Below are positions 33,937 to 35,669 of a DNA stretch of 35,669 bases, piece by piece. The stretch spans positions 1-35,669 of the forward strand of contig LNFI01000023.1 of assembly GCA_001464615.1 (NCBI GenBank). Direction: 5' to 3'. The DNA is from Sphingomonadales bacterium Ga0077557. GTDB taxonomy: Bacteria > Pseudomonadota > Alphaproteobacteria > Sphingomonadales > Sphingomonadaceae. The notes beneath the pieces are model-generated. The model was not told the origin of the DNA, did not search any database, and worked only from the letters and a program-made list of their open reading frames with translations. The translations under genes were made by a program, and so were the position numbers. Each line of letters opens with the position of its first letter. Positions within the stretch are counted from its first letter, which is position 1.

Positions 33937-35123
33937 ACGTGAACGACCAGATACTCCCCGGCCTTACCCCCGGCTGGCACTATCTCGACAGCGCCGTCAC
34001 CGCGCAGAAGCCGCAAACCGTGATCGATGCGATCGCGCGCGGCTATGGCCCGGATTATGCCAGCGTGCACCGCGGTGTGTACCAGCGCTCCGCCAATATG
34101 ACGCTCGCCTACGAAGCCGCGCGGCGGCGGGTGGCGGGGTTCATCAACGCTGCTAGCGAGAACGAGATCGTCTTCGTGCGCGGCGCGACCGAGGGGATTA
34201 ATCTCGCCGCGACGTGCTGGGCGGGGGAACAGCTCAAGGCGGGCGACCGCATCCTGCTGAGCAAGCTTGAGCATCACAGCAACATCGTGCCCTGGCAGAT
34301 GATTGCAGAGAAAGTCGGCGCATACATCGATGTCATCCCGCTGACCGAAGACCACCGGATCGACCTCGACGCGATGGCAGCGATGATCAGCCCTGCGCAT
34401 AAATTGGTTTCGCTGGCGCATGTCTCGAATGTGCTCGGCTCGGTGCTCGATTGCCGCCGCGCAGCTGATATCGCGCATGCGGTGGGCGCCAAAATCTTGC
34501 TCGACGGCTGCCAGGCGGTGCCGCGCATGGCTGTCGATGTGCAGGCGCTCGACTGTGATTTCTACGTTTTCTCCGCGCACAAGCTTTACGGCCCGACTGG
34601 CTTCGGCGTGCTGTGGGCGCGGCCTGAATTGCTCGAGGCGATGCCGCCCTATCAGGGTGGCGGCGCGATGATCGACCGGGTGTCGTTCGAGAAAACGACC
34701 TATGCGCCGCCGCCGGGCCGGTTCGAGGCGGGGACGCCGCATATCGTTGGCGCGCTCGGGCTGCATGCCGCAATCGATTATGTCGAAAGCATTGGGCTGG
34801 AGCGCATCCACGCGATCGAAACCAATCTTGTCGCGCAGACCAGGGCCGCGCTGTCGCAGATTAATTCAGTGCGGCTGTTCGGGCCCGAGGAGTCGGCCGG
34901 GATCGTCAGCTTTGTGATTGAGGGCGTCCATCCCCACGACATCGGCACTATTTTGGACGAGGAAGGCGTGGCGATCCGCGCGGGGCATCACTGCGCGCAG
35001 CCGCTAATGGCGTCGCTCGGTGTCGACGCGACCGCGCGCGCCAGCTTTGGGGTGTATAGCGATGCCAGCGATGTCGACGCGTTGATCAGGGGCATTGAGC
35101 GAGTGACGCGGATTTTTGGGTAG
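33933..35123 (+). CDS. sufS: Cysteine desulfurase SufS
   Basis: 396 residues. Pyridoxal-phosphate enzyme that takes sulfur from cysteine for SUF cluster assembly. The PLP lysine is K217 in FSAHKLYGPTGFGVLWARPE, and the catalytic Cys is C354 in AGHHCAQPLM, of the group II (SufS/CsdA) type. GTG start overlaps the sufD stop. No sufE is seen in the window; a SufE or SufU partner must be elsewhere if it is used. Confidence 0.96.
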   Translation: MNVNDQILPGLTPGWHYLDSAVTAQKPQTVIDAIARGYGPDYASVHRGVYQRSANMTLAYEAARRRVAGFINAASENEIVFVRGATEGINLAATCWAGEQLKAGDRILLSKLEHHSNIVPWQMIAEKVGAYIDVIPLTEDHRIDLDAMAAMISPAHKLVSLAHVSNVLGSVLDCRRAADIAHAVGAKILLDGCQAVPRMAVDVQALDCDFYVFSAHKLYGPTGFGVLWARPELLEAMPPYQGGGAMIDRVSFEKTTYAPPPGRFEAGTPHIVGALGLHAAIDYVESIGLERIHAIETNLVAQTRAALSQINSVRLFGPEESAGIVSFVIEGVHPHDIGTILDEEGVAIRAGHHCAQPLMASLGVDATARASFGVYSDASDVDALIRGIERVTRIFG

Positions 35124-35133
35124 GGATTTTCGG

Positions 35134-35598
35134 ATGAACGAAGAACGCAAAATCGAGATCGAGGAAGTCAGCGCAGTCGAAGCGCCGCTGCGGGCGCGCG
35201 TGGAAGACGCCAGCGCCGACGGTGAGCGCCAGCGCGACTATCTCGAAGGCTTTCTGGCGCAAAAGCCCGCAGGCGTGTCGCACGCCGCGCCGGGGGGCGA
35301 GACCTATGAAGCGGTGATTGCCGCGCTGAAAGATATTTATGATCCCGAAATCCCGGTGAACATCTATGATCTGGGGCTGATTTACGGCGTCGATGTCACC
35401 GAAGATGGCCATGCCGTCGTCACGATGACGCTGACGACGCCGCATTGCCCGGTCGCCGAAACGATGCCGGCCGAGGTCGAGATTCGCGTCGGCGCGGTGC
35501 CGGGGGTTGGCTCGGCCGAGGTCAATCTGGTGTGGGAGCCCGCCTGGGACCCGGCGAAGATGAGCGACGAGGCCCGGCTTGAGATGGGAATGCTGTAG
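35134..35598 (+). CDS. sufT: SufT/MIP18-type (DUF59) Fe-S assembly protein
   Basis: 154 residues from MNEERKIEIEEVSAVEAPLR. The C-terminal DUF59 domain DIYDPEIPVNIYDLGLIYGV, TMTLTTPHCPVAETMPAEVE and VNLVWEPAWDPAKMSDEARL is clear, with the Cys in HCPVAE. Its N-terminal acidic part is variable. SufT-type proteins help in maturation of [4Fe-4S] proteins. It follows sufS by 10 nt. An ATG-like start 6 codons upstream is an alternative. It is followed by two tandem hairpins. Confidence 0.93.
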   Translation: MNEERKIEIEEVSAVEAPLRARVEDASADGERQRDYLEGFLAQKPAGVSHAAPGGETYEAVIAALKDIYDPEIPVNIYDLGLIYGVDVTEDGHAVVTMTLTTPHCPVAETMPAEVEIRVGAVPGVGSAEVNLVWEPAWDPAKMSDEARLEMGML

Positions 35599-35605
35599 TT
35601 TCTAA

Positions 35606-35629
35606 GCCCCTCCCCTTCAGGGGAGGGGC
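35606..35629 (+). terminator. GGGGAGGGG-type hairpin after sufT
   Basis: Perfect 10-bp arms (35606-35615 and 35620-35629) with TTCA loop, 7 nt after the sufT stop. Part of a dispersed hairpin set in the window. No T-run follows. Confidence 0.6.
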
Positions 35630-35639
35630 ACCAACTTCT

Positions 35640-35661
35640 CCCCTCCCGCTTGCGGGAGGGG
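35640..35661 (+). terminator. Second GGGAGGGG-type hairpin at the window end
   Basis: Perfect 10-bp arms (35640-35649 and 35652-35661) with TT loop, tandem to the previous one. It may continue past the window edge. Confidence 0.55.
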
Positions 35662-35669
35662 CCGGGGGT

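Overview
The window (about 35.7 kb, GC-rich) looks like the chromosome of a sphingomonad (Alphaproteobacteria, Sphingomonadales). Reasons: the gene set and order (nfuA, a RutE-type nitroreductase, tsaB, rimI, mucR, fur, plsC, miaB, phoH, ybeY, corC, lnt, metK, trmB), a SUF operon led by an Rrf2-type regulator, a MucR/Ros regulator, an M16 peptidase, a BBP2-like porin, and many GGGAGGGG-type intergenic hairpins. This placement comes from recognising protein families, not from a database search.

Layout. 1-743: 3' part of an outer-membrane beta-barrel gene, then a long hairpin. 870-1728: a decayed IS6-family element. 1740-7249 (minus): trmB, a membrane-anchored TPR protein, metK and lnt. 7232-9651: an accessory block (VOC protein, winged-helix regulator, sorbosone-dehydrogenase-like protein). 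9652-10004: no gene, but a structured RNA-like region. 10005-13130 (minus): phoH, vapB, vapC, ybeY and corC, with the vapBC toxin-antitoxin pair stitched between phoH and ybeY by ATGA overlaps. 13410-14754 (plus): a parDE pair with a shortened toxin and two AT-rich small membrane-protein genes. 14842-20962 (minus): miaB, plsC, fur, mucR, rimI, tsaB, the nitroreductase and nfuA. 21155-24139 (plus): an M16 peptidase. 24222-29515 (minus): a redoxin, an acyl-CoA ligase, gamma-glutamyltransferase and pyrD. 29839-35598 (plus): the SUF operon, with Rrf2 regulator, sufB, a zinc-ribbon gene, sufC, sufD, sufS and a SufT/MIP18-like gene. The window ends in two hairpins.

How the genes work together. The SUF operon builds Fe-S clusters and is probably controlled by its own Rrf2 regulator; NfuA and the Fe-S enzyme MiaB are clients or helpers nearby. 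MiaB, TsaB and TrmB modify tRNA, YbeY matures rRNA, RimI acetylates ribosomal protein, Lnt and PlsC build the envelope, and MetK supplies SAM.

What stands out. (1) A palindromic element with perfect 25-bp arms sits in frame inside sufC and adds about 37 residues to the ATPase. (2) A second family of inverted-repeat elements (about 145 bp, 30-bp ends) occurs five times, three of them at junctions around and inside the SUF operon, plus a tandem pair upstream of miaB. (3) A VapBC module is embedded with translational coupling in the phoH-ybeY operon. (4) A multi-hairpin intergenic region at 9717-9819 has two homopolymeric G/C loops. (5) The metK terminator overlaps the ribosome binding site of the TPR gene. 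I did not find one clearly new multi-gene system; the palindromic-element traffic in the suf operon and the phoH-vapBC-ybeY arrangement are the best candidates for something undescribed.
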